A stretch of DNA of 64,000 nucleotides from Zygnema cylindricum. Taxonomy: Eukaryota; Streptophyta; Zygnematophyceae; Zygnematales; Zygnemataceae. The position numbers and the translations under genes are program-made. The notes under the pieces are model-generated. The model worked only from the letters and a program-made list of their open reading frames with translations. It was not told the DNA's origin and ran no database searches. Location of the stretch: positions 1 through 64,000 of the forward strand of contig JBBHKE010001697.1 of NCBI GenBank assembly GCA_037447655.1, in the 5' to 3' direction. The first letter of the stretch is position 1; every line of letters begins with the position of its first letter. Positions 22,870 through 34,905 of the stretch are shown here, piece by piece.

Positions 22870-23640
22870 TGCATTTTGTAATACAATTACAAAATTGGAC
22901 CTTGTTAGTTAGGAAAATCCGAAACAATCCATGACTTCCCTTTCTAGCTCTGCAATAAACTTCATCCTCAAAGCTAGTTGTAAATACACATTTTATGGTT
23001 CTTATCACAAAATCCTTATTTTCCAAAACAAATGTGGAGATCAAATATTTGTTCACCTATGGGATGTAAAAACACATTTGACAAAGTTACAGTGGATACC
23101 TTTCCATTATTTAGAACCTTGAGATCCACAGAACCCACTAGACTAGTGGTAACTATTCTCATATCTTCATACTCTATGTCAACTAAGGGGATTTTTATGA
23201 GCTTTGTACACACCCATTCTCTTTACACATATCATGGATGGCCTCGGAATACTGGTGCAACTATCCTTAGATGTTTGTTTCATACCTCCAAAGGCAAACG
23301 TTTGCCTTTTTAGGATTTTTGTCTACATGTCATTTTTCTCTAGTTTCTCATTTAGGAGAAGCTCCTCAATCTTCTCGTATAGGGTCTTTTCTTTGTCTCC
23401 TTGATCTTCATCCACTTTTGTTGCTAACAGTGCCTTTTTTTTTCCTCCTTGGCTTGGATTTGCTTGTCTGTCCTTGATCCTTAGTTTTACTATCTTGGTG
23501 CAATCTGACATGTAACACCCGGATTTTTTGCATAAATGACAACCTCCTTTCTGTTTTCTTTTAAAGCTTTGTCTTTGGTAGATGGGGTTGTGAGGAGAGC
23601 AATAAGACTTAATCAAATGTAGTATTTATCTTTGAGAGTG
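22870..23640 (-). pseudogene. Copia gag/protease fragment
   Basis: Minus strand. 23616-23323 has a zinc knuckle CHLCKKSGCYMSDC (His replaced by Cys) and a Lys-rich tail (RQANPSQGGKKKALLAT). After frameshifts the frame resumes at 23213-23016 with VDIEYEDMRIVTTSLVGSVD, the protease C-terminal part, homologous to 7285-7400 on the plus strand. The DSGAS active site is degraded (the frame reads SCTSIPRPSM). Integrase and RT are missing. Confidence 0.75.
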
Positions 23641-24060
23641 TGACAGTAGTAGAAAGACATTAGAGTGTATTGTACTTCTACAAGAACACGCGTCGCACTT
23701 GAAGACAGTGCAGATATTTCGGAATTGCGTTGATGCCCACATACACGTGTCGCACATGGAATGAGCGGTTTTGGTGAATCGGAGAGACAAAGAATGAACT
23801 AAACATCTGTGAAATGTCTTGTACAAGATCAATTATGAATCGTTGATGTAAACCGAGTCAACGGACGTGATTTGAGCGAGGACCACAAGTGACGAAATAC
23901 GCGATACGCACTCAAGAGTTTTCGTACTACATGACCACAGTCGGCTAGACTTTTGTGACACATGCTGACAAGGCAACGACAGCATAATTTGTACAATTTG
24001 TATCTGTAAATATTTGGAGAAGAGTTATTTATAATTTAGCGCACTTTTAAAGAGTGTTTC
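23641..24060. other. no recognisable gene
   Basis: Moderately AT-rich single-copy-looking sequence between the Copia fragment and the glycosyltransferase exons. It may contain intron or upstream exons of the gene at 24065, but I could not identify any. Confidence 0.4.
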
Positions 24061-24064
24061 ACTC

Positions 24065-25407
24065 TTGATTTATCGGCATGTAGCAATTAGGGTTTTGGAA
24101 GTAATATCCGGAGATTCATTCGCAAAGATCAAAAAGATTCGTCTCGTAGAGCCGTGGAAAAGTAAGGGGCAAGAAGATCTAGAAACTCTTCTTTACGATG
24201 ATATTCCCGTGATAGTTTCCAATTCTCATCATCAATTTGATGGCTATTGGGGGGGAAACCCAAAAAGAAGGAAATGTCTTATAAGAACTTTCAAGTGTTC
24301 AACTACTCAATGTGTCCTTATGAAAGTTTCGCAAACTTTGTTGAATGGACCGCGTGAAGTTTTGGGAGAGGTCATTGAGAAACATATGAACGGAAGGAAA
24401 GGGAAGAAACACGCTCCTTCTCTTCCTAGAAAATCTTTACTTACCTTAAGTTTTGATGTTGCGGTTCATATTCGAACACAACCCAGGTAATTCAAATTTC
24501 AAGCTCAAAAGTCACGGTTAGTACAAGTGGGTCCCTTTATTGTCGACAAGGGAGAATTTTGGTGTAAGTTTTTTTTTTTAATAATTTCAATCATGACTTG
24601 TCACTATTTCTTATGTGAGATAGATAGCTTTAGATCTACATTGTCTTTTTTTTATTCCTAATGAAAAAGAAGGTCAAGCAATCTTTGTAACTAATGTGCT
24701 TATTTATTGTTTAAAAAAAAATGGTTCTCACTTATTGAATGCATCGTCGTCTAAGAGAGAAACCATTACTAACTATTGCATCTGTATTATTTTCATGGAG
24801 ATAATACTAAACATTGAAAACATTTCTTTTTTCCTGGTGATATTTTTCCAGAGTTATCGAAGGCTTTCTATGGCGTCTCAGTAGAGATTGCTATAAATGC
24901 GGTGAATTTAATAAAGGAACACGGTTAAGTAACAATTGTGAAGCGATTAGAAGTAAATGTACGAAAGAAAAGCAAGACCTTATATTGAAAGAGGAAAATG
25001 AGACAAAATTGCTTGTAAGTGATCAATTTTCGAAGTGTCTTGGCAAGTTCTTTGAAGATTTTAGAAGAAAACTCGCAAGTAAAGACGACCAAAGTCCCAT
25101 TCTTAACGTCTTTCTTGCCACCGACAATGAGGCGTTGCGTCCTAGTTTGGTAAAATCAATGGGAGAAAGAGTTGTTTTGTACTTTTCTTCAGGTAAAGTT
25201 TCACATAGTGGGACGGATGAACAAGACGTGCATTCCCGTTTGCCCACTATGGGGGAATTTTATTTGTTGAGTACATCTCGATATATAGTTTGTAGGGCTT
25301 TAGGGAAAATGAGCACTTTTGCAAAAGTAGCCCATTATTACGGGAACAACACCAAAATTATTCTTAACGAGAGTCAAGAATCTTGTGGATTTGAAAATCC
25401 ATTGTAA
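24065..25407 (+). CDS. fucosyltransferase-like glycosyltransferase, 3' exons
   Basis: Two exons join in phase. The first ends at 24486 (ACCCAG|GTAATT), the second runs 24852-25407 (TTTCCAG|AGTT) to TAA. Exon one carries DDIPVIVSNSHHQFDGYWGG and ends in VAVHIRTQPR, an HxR-type donor-binding motif at the start of the nucleotide-sugar domain. Exon two has NVFLATDNEALRPSL, VSHSGTDEQDVHS and EFYLLSTSRYIV, matching the ATD, HS and LS-S motif order seen in GT-B fucosyltransferases (FUT8/NodZ, GT37 and relatives). The family is inferred from motif order only. A Golgi sugar-transfer role is likely. The exon one start (the frame opens near 24065) and all upstream exons, including any signal anchor, are not identified. 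Confidence 0.6.
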
Positions 25408-25736
25408 ATCTTTAATGTTTACGGTTGGTAATTAACGTGCACAATTGGTATTAGTGAAGAGATGTTATTGGTGAAGAGTTTTTATTGGTAAATAAATTTA
25501 TTTAGTGTTGAGTTTTTATTAGAGTTATATATCAGTGTAGAGTAATTATTGGTGAATAATTATTATTGTTGTATTAGTTATTTAACAAGTGAATTTATCA
25601 TTTTTTCGTGAAATGAAAGGACTGTCAAACTACGAATTAAAGACAACTGAAAAATGTTTGGAAGAAATGATAGAAAAATAATAATAACTGGTCATGAATG
25701 CTGACAAATAAGACAATACAGGATTTCAATCGAACG
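25408..25736. other. 3' flank of glycosyltransferase gene
   Basis: AT-rich. Imperfect repeats of TATTGGTGAATA-type words (25440-25570) follow the stop codon. No polyadenylation signal is certain. Nothing else recognised. Confidence 0.4.
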
Positions 25737-26613
25737 TGAAATTCCGTGGTCTTCATTGACCCACAGAAGAGCAGCCTATGTAAATCCTATAGGATAATAA
25801 TTTCCCCTTTCACTTTCCCACCAAATCAGTGCTGCCTAGGTACACAAATATTCTGACCACACTCACCATTGTGAGGCCAAGTCTCCTTTAAGTCAAACAC
25901 AAAAAGAATCACCGAATTTGCTCCCTTGGGAAGTATGTTATGGTTGGTCAAAGATAACCTTTATAGTTACATGCTCTCTTAGAGAGAGGTACCAAAATAC
26001 GACTAAGTATTGGTCCGCCTACTCACGACTTCCTACAACTAAAATAGGAACAGTATAAAGTACAAGCAGGTACAATGGGCGATGTACTTTTTGCACGTCC
26101 ATTGTACGACATGGTCTACAAGGTGACACTTATAATATCCGGAGCCATGGTTCCTCCTCCCATCTTCTCCAATTTCAAATAATGTGGCGCCACGTGGCAC
26201 CGCGTGACGCTATCTACGAATTCCGCCAATATATCACTTCCCGTGGCGGCTACAATGTCGGCCGTCTGATCAAAACATATTTTACATTGTTCATATTCGC
26301 TTACATGCATGAATTGTTCCTTTTCGTTAGTATGTTGTTAATTAGCTGTTGTGTAAATGTTTATATATCTTTGAAACCCGTCAAGTGTATTGTTTCAATA
26401 ATGCATTAGTGGTTAAGACGTACGACTATATAGAGGTCCATAGACCCAGGTTCAAATTTGGACCTAGGCAACATTTTGGTAAAATATCATCTAATTCAAA
26501 ATCTGCCACTTTTTAAACATGGCGGCATCCATAACATGCCTTTGATCCTCACACTCTCTCTTTAAAGTATAATTAAAATAGAGAAGTGAACTATTAATTA
26601 CCTCTTTTCAACA
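25737..26613 (-). repeat. Copia LTR, family 2 (copy 1)
   Basis: An 877 bp LTR on the minus strand from TGTTGAAAAGAGG (26613) to GAATTTCA (25737). It is homologous to 35346-36210 throughout. It contains, antisense to the element, a tRNA-like block (plus 26403-26472: TAGTGGTTAAGACG and CCCAGGTTCAAAT) and GTAC clusters (26060-26115). It follows a purine-rich AACGGGAG tract (26614-26621), so it is a 3' LTR. Confidence 0.8.
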
Positions 26614-26626
26614 CTCCCGTTAATTC

Positions 26627-26822
26627 CTAGTCACTTTTCAATTTTAATCCACAGTTTTCTCTGCAATAAACAAACTTAGGGGAAGGCACTGGTATTCTCA
26701 TCATGTCTGCAATCATTTTTTTATCAATTTTATAAACCAGTTTAATGATTTTTTTTTCAACCTTCTCTTCGAAAAAGATTAGTCTAATATCCATATGCTT
26801 AGCTTTGCAACGATGAAAGTAC
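26627..26822 (-). pseudogene. Copia RNase H tail (family 2, copy 1)
   Basis: Minus strand. It begins near HRCKAKHMDIRLIF and ends ENCGLKLKSD with a stop at 26627. It is homologous to the last 60 codons of the 9088-10350 frame. Sequence upstream of 26822 is unrelated, so the element is truncated just before the HHFKAKHMD motif. Confidence 0.8.
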
Positions 26823-27834
26823 CAGATTTTGATCGTGGTTACACACTTGCAGCAAAGACTGTGCACACAACTGCCTGTGCCCGTGCGGTGACATAATATG
26901 AGAAGTGAGAGGGGGAGAGGAAGAGGGAGAAAGAGACGCGTGATCATCACACAGGTGCCACATCATCGTAAAATTGTGTATTTTTCGTTAAAGTCCCTCC
27001 AATATATCGGCGATTAAACGGAGCCGATATTTAGTTATAAATCAGCCCTGCTCACCGAAAATGATAAGCAACATACCGGTTATCAGAATTATCGCGATAC
27101 GATATACATCGATCAACAACACTATTTCTCGTCCTTAAGAGTATATTTTTCGGTTTATTGTACTTCCTAGAGTGTACTTTCTCAATTACATCATTCTTTA
27201 GAGATTTTCTTTTTTCGTTTTTATTGTCTTTAACCGCCTGTTTTTTTTTGCTTTTAATGCACTTGAACGACTTTTTCTTTTCCGTTTTATAACTCTTTAC
27301 ATGTTGTTTTTCTTAGTTTCATCCCTTGAAAACACATACTGTTTTTTTTTCTATTTCATCGTTCTTAAGAGACTGCTACTTAACAAACTGTTTATCTTGT
27401 TTTTTTCACTTTCTTTGTCACATCCCATCTTCTTGAAGATCAATGGCCGAGATCGAATAAGATAGTGGAAATCTACGATATTTTGACTCCTTTAAAAATG
27501 TCAAGATTGAAAACCACAAAATACAACTATTATTCCTGGTCGAATGATACTTTTACTGCTTTTTAGGGGTATTTTCTTTGTGTTGGTTTAGGTTTTTGGC
27601 CTAATGACATTTTCATGTTTTGTGGAGGGAACTGTTTTTGCGCAATTATTCATCAAAGATTGAAGGTAACGATAGAAAAAAATAACAGTGAAAACATTAA
27701 TAATAAGAATATACCTTGTATATATCTCTATAATAAACAAAACACAAAGTAATTTAAAGTACCACAAAGTACCACAATACAAATGAACCTACAATAGAAA
27801 ATCGTATGTTCAAAGAATAAAATGAGCGCACCAA
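26823..27834. other. intergenic, AT-rich
   Basis: No gene seen. 26990-27125 has TATCGG/ATCGCGATA words and ends in ATCAACAACACTA, resembling the right end of the hAT-type MITEs at 31845 and 61543; possibly a short relic. Confidence 0.4.
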
Positions 27835-29537
27835 TCACAAGGTGCAAACAAACAAAAATAAAAAGGTGTACAAGTAGTACACAAGAGGGAGAGGGAGAGG
27901 GTGAGGAGAGGGAAGGAGAACGGGAGGAGAAAGAGGGAGAGAGAGGAGAAGAAGGAGAAGAGAGAGCAATAATGAAATGATAATTACACAGTATCTATCA
28001 CTATTTCCACCAATATTTGTTTCTGACTGTCGTTCCCTTCTCCACCGATCATGGAACATTTTGTAGTGTAGAATCTGAGAAGGAGAGAGGGGCAGAGGAA
28101 GAGAGAGGCAGAGAGGCAAAATTGGAGAGGGAGAGAGAGGGAGAAGAGAGGGGGAGAGGGGGAGAGAGAGAGGGAGAGAGAATGAATTAACACAAGTCAC
28201 TTTGTCAACCATCTAAGGAATTAAACTTCCAACAATTTGATTTCGGCTTTTCAAGCTTTCCTACGATTGTATTCATTTTCAACACTTGTACACTCAAAAA
28301 AAAAAACTCAAAGAGACAACCATCCAGGAAGACCATAAAAAACCTCTAAAAAACTCTGAAAATCCCTAAAAAATCCTGGGAAACCCTAAAAAAACCTGGA
28401 AAACCCGAAAAAACCTTGGAAAACCCTAAAAAAACCTTGAAAAAACTCTAATTAACCCATCTGTTCACACTAAAGGGAATACCATAATGACAGCAACGAA
28501 AGAACGACAAAACAACAAAGGGACAAAAAAAAAAGAGAAAATAAACAATAAAGAGACAAATAAATAACAAAAAAAAAAAAGCAAAAGAAAATTGCGAATT
28601 TTACCTGAAAGAGGGTGGCCACAGCATCCTCCTCCTCTTCTATCCCTGCCGTTGATTCTGTCCACACAAAATCATGTCCGTACCACTCTCTCTGTCTCCA
28701 CCCCTCCAATCGGTGAATGGAAGTGAAGGTCCACCGCTGCCAAATTAACTGAACGGTCTCCAACATGGAACGCACCCGCTTCTCAGGGATAGCCTGCATG
28801 GGAGAGAGAGAGGGAGAGGGAGAGGGATAGGGAAAGGGAAAGAGAGGGAGAGGTAAAGGGAGAGGGTGAGGGAGAGGGCATATACAGGGACAACTAAGGA
28901 GAGAAAGAGAGGGAGAGGGAGAGGGACAAAAAAGTGAGAGGGCGAGGCAGGGTGAGGGAGAGGTCATGGAGAGGGAAAGGGACAAAGAGAAGAAAACGGA
29001 GAGTGAGAAGGAGAGGGCGACGGACAACAAAGAGAGAAAGAGAGAGGGAAAGTGAGAAAAACATAAAGGACAGGCACAGAGAGAAGGAGCGGAAGAGCAA
29101 GATGGTGATGGAGAATGAGATGTTGAGGGAGAGGGTGTCAATGGATTGTTCGAGGGCATTTGCCCTCCATTTTCAAAATTCAAGAATGAAAGTAGATATG
29201 AATCTAAAGATGAAAGAAATAGCTTAAGGAAAGACAACTCTAAAAAACCCTAGAAAACCTCAAAAACCCTAGAAAACCCTAGAGAACCCTAAAACTCCTG
29301 AAAAACTACTTAATAAAAGTGAATGCGTAAAATAAGTACCTTAAGAATGTCAATCATGTTGGATATGTTATTCTCCGGAATTCGAATCGCAAATTTAGAG
29401 TAGTCCATGAAGTTTTCAAAAGGCATTTGCACCCCATCTTGAATGATGACAGGGATGCATCCATGGAGGATGCTGTCCTCCATTCTGGCGCTGAACCCAT
29501 CGCCAGGGAAGACGCCGCAAAAACGAGAGGAGGAAAG
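27835..29537 (-). CDS. exostosin (GT47) family gene, C-terminal exons
   Basis: Three minus-strand exons join in phase 0. Exon 29537-29340 (ATTCCAG|CTTTCC to CTTAAG|GTACTT) encodes FCGVFPGDGFSARMEDSILH followed by GCIPVIIQDGVQMPFEN, the hallmark GT47 glycosyltransferase motif. Exon 28793-28605 (CATGCAG|GCTATC to TTTCAG|GTAAAA) encodes IPEKRVRSMLETVQLIWQR. Exon from 28074 (CCTCAG|ATTCTA) encodes ILHYKMFHDRWRRE, the usual C-terminal element, and stays open into low-complexity DNA to 27835; the true stop is uncertain. The protein should be a Golgi type II enzyme of cell-wall polysaccharide synthesis. Upstream exons are not identified; an N gap lies at 29627-29636. Introns are GA/CT-rich. Confidence 0.8.
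28280..28460. repeat. AAAACCCTAAAA-type degenerate tract
   Basis: Tandem 10-14 bp units of AAAACCCT/AAAACCTTG inside an intron or the 3' flank of the exostosin gene. It resembles plant telomere repeat (CCCTAAA) but is degenerate. Similar tracts occur at 29238-29300, 30318-30360, 31980-32020, 56065-56145 and 63900-63980. Confidence 0.6.
28795..29115. repeat. GAGAGGGA purine minisatellite in exostosin intron
   Basis: Low-complexity (GAGAGGGAGA)n on the plus strand lying within the intron between the 29340 and 28793 exons. Long Ser/Leu/Pro frames across it are artefacts of the repeat. Confidence 0.85.
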
Positions 29538-29626
29538 CTGGAATATCATATGCGACAAACACTTATTTTCCTCTCTGTTTATACATTTATTGATTTATTT
29601 ATTAATTTATTTTGTTTTTTTTTTAT

Positions 29627-29636
29627 NNNNNNNNNN
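29627..29636. other. assembly gap (10 N)
   Basis: Ten undetermined bases directly upstream (minus strand) of the exostosin exon. Confidence 0.99.
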
Positions 29637-29789
29637 CTGTGTTTTTAGTACAAAACAGAATAGATGCACATAAGTATTGGCCAATAAAGGAGAGAGGACG
29701 GTAGGGAAGGAGAGGGAGATAACCGGTTATGAATACACGTAGATAAGACAAAACATGATTTTTGTGTCTTTGAGTTAAATTGTGACAAA

Positions 29790-30020
29790 ATTCAAACGAG
29801 GGAGGGAGAGGAGGAGAGGGAGGGAGGGGAGGGGAAGGAGAGAGGGAGGACCAAGGGAGGAAGGTAGGGAGGGAGGGGAAGGGGGAGAGAAGGGAGGGAG
29901 GTAGGGAGGTAAGCTAGGAGAAGGGAGAGGGGGAGGGGGAGGGAGAGGGAGAGGGGGAGGGAGAGGGAGAGGGATGGAGAGAGGAATAGGGAGAGGGGAA
30001 GGAATGGGGAGAGGGAGACA
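29790..30020. repeat. GGGAGGGA purine tract
   Basis: About 230 bp of G/A minisatellite, strand-asymmetric. No gene. Confidence 0.85.
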
Positions 30021-30494
30021 TGATAAAAATCTCATTAATAAAAGGTTTTGTGGGCGACTTTCGAAGGAGATTTGTTGGGGTTTCCTTTGCTAAAAAAATT
30101 AATTTAAGTTGTTTTCCATTTCACTGAGCACTAATGATCCTCTAAAAGTTTTCACTTTGTTTCCGATAAGTTTCTTTTGTACTTTTTTTTTCGCTGTACG
30201 GTTTTTGTTTTTGTTTTAAATTTCTGTTGTACTTGTTTTTGTTTTTTTTACTTGTTTTTTTTTCTTTTAGGCTGTTATTGTTTTTTACCGCCACTTGTGC
30301 TTTGTGCTTAAAAAATAAAAACCCTAAAAAACCCTAGACCAACCCTAAAAAACCTTTATAAAAGGTTTGTTGCACTTTTTCGTCCTTCCAAATTTTTGGT
30401 CATTTTATCTTTGAGGGTCATCAACAATTTTTAGTTAAATAGTTTTTTTTTATCGATCAGTATACAATATATAGTAATGGAGGTAATTATTTTT

Positions 30495-31845
30495 TAGTGT
30501 TGTGTATCAGTAAAAAAATTATCGCAATAACACCTATACCGATAGTTATCGGTTATCGAACGGTCAGAGGTCCCGATATATCAGTCCGAGACCAACAAAT
30601 TCCATATCGGCGATAAATTTAAAATAATATAGCATGCATACAATAGTACTTTATAACATACTGTATTATATTATTGGCTTTATATAGTGTGCCATGCCAT
30701 GTATAAGAATCAGGTCCATATCTGTTAAACTAAAATTTATTACGGGCAGCGCAGCATATAAGTGTTGACAAATTTAAAACAATACTTTATAGTGCTAAAC
30801 CTACACCGCGAATCGTAATTAGCGTTATGTACGCTAATTCCACCGCCCCAAATTTTGACTCTATCACCCTAAATAGAATACATAATTCTAAATTATTCTT
30901 GACATTAATTAAGGTAATTTTTGAATAAGCGTTAAAAACTCTAATGTAGTGCTGTTTTAAATAGTGTGGCGTATGTTCGGTATTTGACCGTGCAAAACAT
31001 TACTTTATCACCTAAAAAGTACAAAAAATGATTTAATACAGGTCGTTATTATGTAAGTGCGTTTTCACAAACCGCGTAGTGCAAACGTCATAATGACGTG
31101 AAACTGTACTTTTTGTCAGATTCTTTACGTGTACCTAATTGACAGTAAAGATATCACCGCGGATAATTAGTACGGAAAGAAACTCAAATTAGAGTTATTG
31201 ACAAAATAGGGTAAAATTTGGTTTTGAAAAACATTGATGACATAACTCTAATTATTATCTTTCAATTTTTTACTCTAATTATTTCTTTATTCTAATTGCG
31301 ATTCGCGGTTTATAATATCGAAACGAAAATATTATATTACATTGTAAATTTGTAAATCATTTTTTTTTGAAAAACATACGAATAGACGAATTGAGCAGAC
31401 GAACACATTTGTCATATTACCGCCATTTATTGCCACCATGGAAGTGATATGAGGGCGTTACTAACCTTGCAAAAAAAAATGACAGTCAAAAAGACATTCT
31501 GGACGGGTATGGGACAGTGGAACCTAAGTAACACCCTCTAAAATTAGAAATAATCAAGGAAATATGGCGATTTTTTACCGAAATCGGGGGGAAGGGGGTC
31601 TGCTGCGTGTCCGAGGAATAACACGTACAGTTTAGTGTACTTGCCATTCATTTATTTGTATGGTCCGTATAGTTATCGCTGATAGTTATCGATATCGGTG
31701 TTATCGCCGATAGACAACCGATGTTATCAGTTAATTATTGGCGAGAACACCGATAATGATATATCGTACCAATATATCGATTACCGGCAACCCGTAAATA
31801 GGTCCATATCGGTTATCGGCATTTACTTACCGATACACAACAATA
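30495..31845. mobile_element. hAT-type MITE with nested MITE (copy 1)
   Basis: Ends TAGTGTTGTGTATC and its complement (CGATACACAACAATA). Flanking 8-mers TTATTTTT (30487-30494) and GTATTTTT (31846-31853) match at 7 of 8, the hAT-type duplication length; TAGTG also fits the hAT end consensus. It aligns with 60705-61543 except for an insertion of about 510 bp (30804-31310), which is itself a MITE. No transposase is encoded. Confidence 0.85.
30804..31310. mobile_element. TA-flanked MITE M2, nested in hAT MITE
   Basis: Ends CACCGCGAATCG and CGATTCGCGGTT flanked by TA (30802-30803, 31311-31312). The second copy of the host element (near 61010) has no insertion here, giving an empty-site comparison. 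Confidence 0.8.
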
Positions 31846-31853
31846 GTATTTTT

Positions 31854-32937
31854 CACCTCTTGCACTTTGATGGTGGAGAGGGAGAGGGAGAGGGAGAGGG
31901 AGAGGTCACGTTTTTTGGCATTAAGGTTTTTGTTCTAAAAGTTTTTTTTTGTTCACACTATATGTTAGTGTAAAGGCTTTATTGAGGGTTTTTTAGGGTT
32001 TTTTAGGGTTTTTTAGTTGTGATGGTAGAACTATTTTTTTACAAAAGGCGTAAAACTGAAAAACAATAAAAAATTATGTTGACTTTTAGATTCTTCAATT
32101 TTAGGATCTTGGAAAAATGGAAGTGTAGCCTCGGAAGCACCGTCGGATGTTGAGGGCAGTTTTTTTTTCCACGTCTGGCATTGTTTTTTTTTATTATTAC
32201 TTATTGTTATTTTTATCTATGTATAGACTTGCTCTGGGCGTTTTTGATTGGATAGAGAATTGGTTATTGAAATAGAAAAAACAAGGAATTATCCATGAAC
32301 ATGTTTAGGAAAACCCTCAAAAACTCTGAAAAAAACCATTCAAATTCCCAAAAAAACAAAAATAAAAAGGTAAACATTCCTATTTTTTCTTTCACTTTTT
32401 TTATACGGCGCACAATATTTTGCATGTGACATTTGATTTTGTCGGATATCAACAATACAAATTCTTAGGTAAATAATATAACGAATCTGATTTCCGAAGC
32501 TTGGACAGTACGGTAACGTAACTATAATTTATAGTGGCGACTAACGAGTGGTTATCGTCCACATATTTCATTATATATAATAATGTTGTACAGAAGTACT
32601 ATAGTTCACCATGTATCGCTATGAGTGTAAATGTTTTTTTCACTTAAGGTATGCCCCATGTACTTCTAACTAAGCGAACTTATTTTGCATTTTAGGGCGA
32701 ATCCACCGGACCCGGTTTTCAAGTGTCCCTATGTGTAAGAACGAAGTCGTAACTTATGTTTGTAACGATTGCATACATTGACAATGCATGTGAGGGTGGT
32801 AAAAATCTACAATCTGTGTTGTCGCACGTTATTTTTTTGAACTACTTATGACCTCGCATATCCTTCAATGACAACACACGTTATTTTTTGGAACTACTTA
32901 TAACGTCGCATATCCTTCAATGACATTATAGACGTAC
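31854..32937. other. intergenic
   Basis: A GGGAGA tract (31875-31905), three TTTTTTAGGG units (31985-32015), then AT-rich sequence. 32825-32876 and 32877-32927 are a 52-bp tandem duplication. No gene apart from the adjacent exon-like frame. Confidence 0.5.
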
Positions 32938-33055
32938 CGCCTTCCAGCCTGTGCCGTTTCATGGCCGAAAAAGATGCGCTCTATCTTTGCGTCGCCATTC
33001 AGGTCAACATGAAAGGGCATCGGAATCTTAAGACCTTTGCCAAAAAAATCCACAC
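32938..33055 (-). CDS. isolated exon-like frame, unassigned
   Basis: Minus strand, bounded by TTTTGTCAG|GTGTGG (acceptor) and GGCG|GTACGT (donor). It encodes DFFGKGLKIPMPFHVDLNG and then KIERIFFGHETAQAGRR. The sequence is gene-like and lies 3.4 kb upstream, on the same strand, of the exostosin exons, so it could be an earlier exon of that gene. I cannot confirm this from motif content. An alternative reading continues to TAA through the 52-bp duplication. Confidence 0.4.
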
Positions 33056-33119
33056 CTGACAAAAACAAACAAAACAAATTGTGTATATTTCCTCATCATA
33101 GTATACGCAAAAAAACATG

Positions 33120-33664
33120 TAACATGGTATAAGGTTACAGGATAACTAAGTACGGCGGAGACAGTAACACAGATAGAGGAGAACTAAGTACGCGGAGACA
33201 GAGCAGAGCACGCAGAGACACAGCAGAGCAACTACTATGGTTACGATGTCAGAACAGGGCAGATGCGATATCAGACTAGCGCGGCAAAGCAGCATAACAA
33301 CGTAGTATAATAACATAGCAGCGTAGCATAACACCATTGCAATGCCGCAGGTTCTGGAGTGAGCGGTATAGTTTTGGAACTTGGAAGTGATTGATTGAGT
33401 TTGCCCACATGTACATAGTCGTACAATTGTAGTACCAAGTTGACTAATGCCTAGTTAGTTTAAGTAGTGAAGAAGACTCTTTTTGCAAGAAGACTTTAGA
33501 CAACGAGCATTCAATCTTGTAATCTATTTCTTCTTGATTAATAAAGCTCAAGCTTTCCCTTGTGTACACTGTGTGACCTTGCTGTTGCTACGAGTAACTC
33601 TCTAGGAACATTACGCTGTGCATTGTGGGCGTGGTGTTTGGATTTCCTTCCCCGCCTTTTACAC
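33120..33664 (+). repeat. probable LTR/leader of Gypsy element
   Basis: It lies upstream of a primer-site-like TAGTATCAAAGC (33665-33676, compare TGGTATCAGAGC, initiator Met tRNA 3' end) and a gag ATG at 33697. It contains AATAAAGCTC (33540), a possible polyadenylation signal, and repeats of AGCAGAGCACGCAGAGACA (33195-33240). The left end is not defined and no second LTR is seen. Confidence 0.4.
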
Positions 33665-33696
33665 TAGTATCAAAGCTATCCTCGTGACCGGACTGC

Positions 33697-34825
33697 ATGG
33701 AATGTCATGGCGTGTCCACAGTTGATATGTTTGAGCGATTACTTCGAGAATTAGAGAATGTCAGATTGCAAAACCCTCACTTGAGTGACACTGTCGCCAC
33801 CTTGGAATCTCGTCTTGGTGAGCGCACATACAGAAGCATGGAGAGAGATTTGCGAAGGCCTAAGTTAAGACTTCCTGATGAGTTTGACTCTTCTAAGCAT
33901 AAGAATCTTGATGCGTGGTTGTTTTCGATAGCAAACTATTTGGAGAACTTCCTTAGCTTATGTGATTCTGAAAATATTTGTTACGCGGGAGGGTTACTTA
34001 AGGGAGCCGAAGGGGCATGGTAGAGAGCAATGGTGGAAAGCGATGAGGTACCAACTGATTTGGCCATGGGCCATGTTTGTTAGTTCTCTTCGTGAGTGCT
34101 GGCAACCCGTGAACACGATCAAGGCCGTAAGGGATAGAATTTTGGTATTAAAACAACGCATTTCCGTCATGAAGTATACCCAACGGTTCTTAGAATGCAA
34201 GGTCCAGATCTTAACAATGACGGAGGACAAAGCCATTGATCGTTATGTGAAGGGGCTTAAGGTGTCTATTCAAAGGGATGTGGAATAATGGTTTGCGTGG
34301 GAAACGACAACTCTCGGCCTCTCGACAATTGTTCAGTTTGCAAAACAGAGTGATTCTGTCGACTTCACTCTCCTAAGTTCCAATCATTTCAGATCGAGCA
34401 ATAGCGGAAGAGGTTAAAGGGACGATGGGCTGACCCCCATGGAGTTAGGAGCCATCAAAGAGGACGGGGACGTGGTCAATGCAATTAAGAAGAAAAAGAG
34501 GATCATTAAAAACAAGACCAACGACCAGTCCCTAGAGGAACTCCAACGGAGGTGGCAAAATAGACTATGTTTCCAATGTGGTTCCCCCGATCACATGGCC
34601 AGAGAATGCCCAAAAAGGAAGGGTCCCAAGAAAGGCAAGCTAAATGTCATAAGATTAACAAGAGAAGGTTAATACCCTTTGGTTTTTACCTTCAAAATTG
34701 GAGGCAGCGCAACTAACTTCATTGTTGACTCTAGCGCCTCGGGGAATTTCATCAACAAGACGTCGACAAAATAATTAAAGCTCCCTCTCATTGCTTTCCC
34801 GGATAGCCAGTCAGTTCAATTGGCG

Positions 34826-34830
<5 letters not shown>
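33697..34830 (+). pseudogene. Ty3/Gypsy gag with protease start
   Basis: 33697-34020 encodes the gag N-terminus (LRLPDEFDSSKHKNLDAWL), with TAG at 34021. A shifted frame continues to 34288 (MKYTQRFLECKVQILTMTE), then stops. 34439-34670 encodes an intact zinc knuckle CFQCGSPDHMAREC and a basic tail. Protease starts at about 34700 with FIVDSSASGNFI: the usual DSGA reads DSSA, so the active site is damaged. Integrase and RT are absent; the frame runs into a TA microsatellite at 34829. Dead fragment. Confidence 0.8.

Positions 34831-34905
<75 letters not shown>

Noticed and set aside
28470-29237. 255-codon minus-strand frame
   Set aside because: Most of it is Ser/Pro/Leu repeats from a GA minisatellite lying in an intron; only the part at 28605-28793 is real exostosin exon.
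32825-32927. Target-site duplication of a large insertion
   Set aside because: The two 52-bp units are directly adjacent, so it is a plain tandem duplication.
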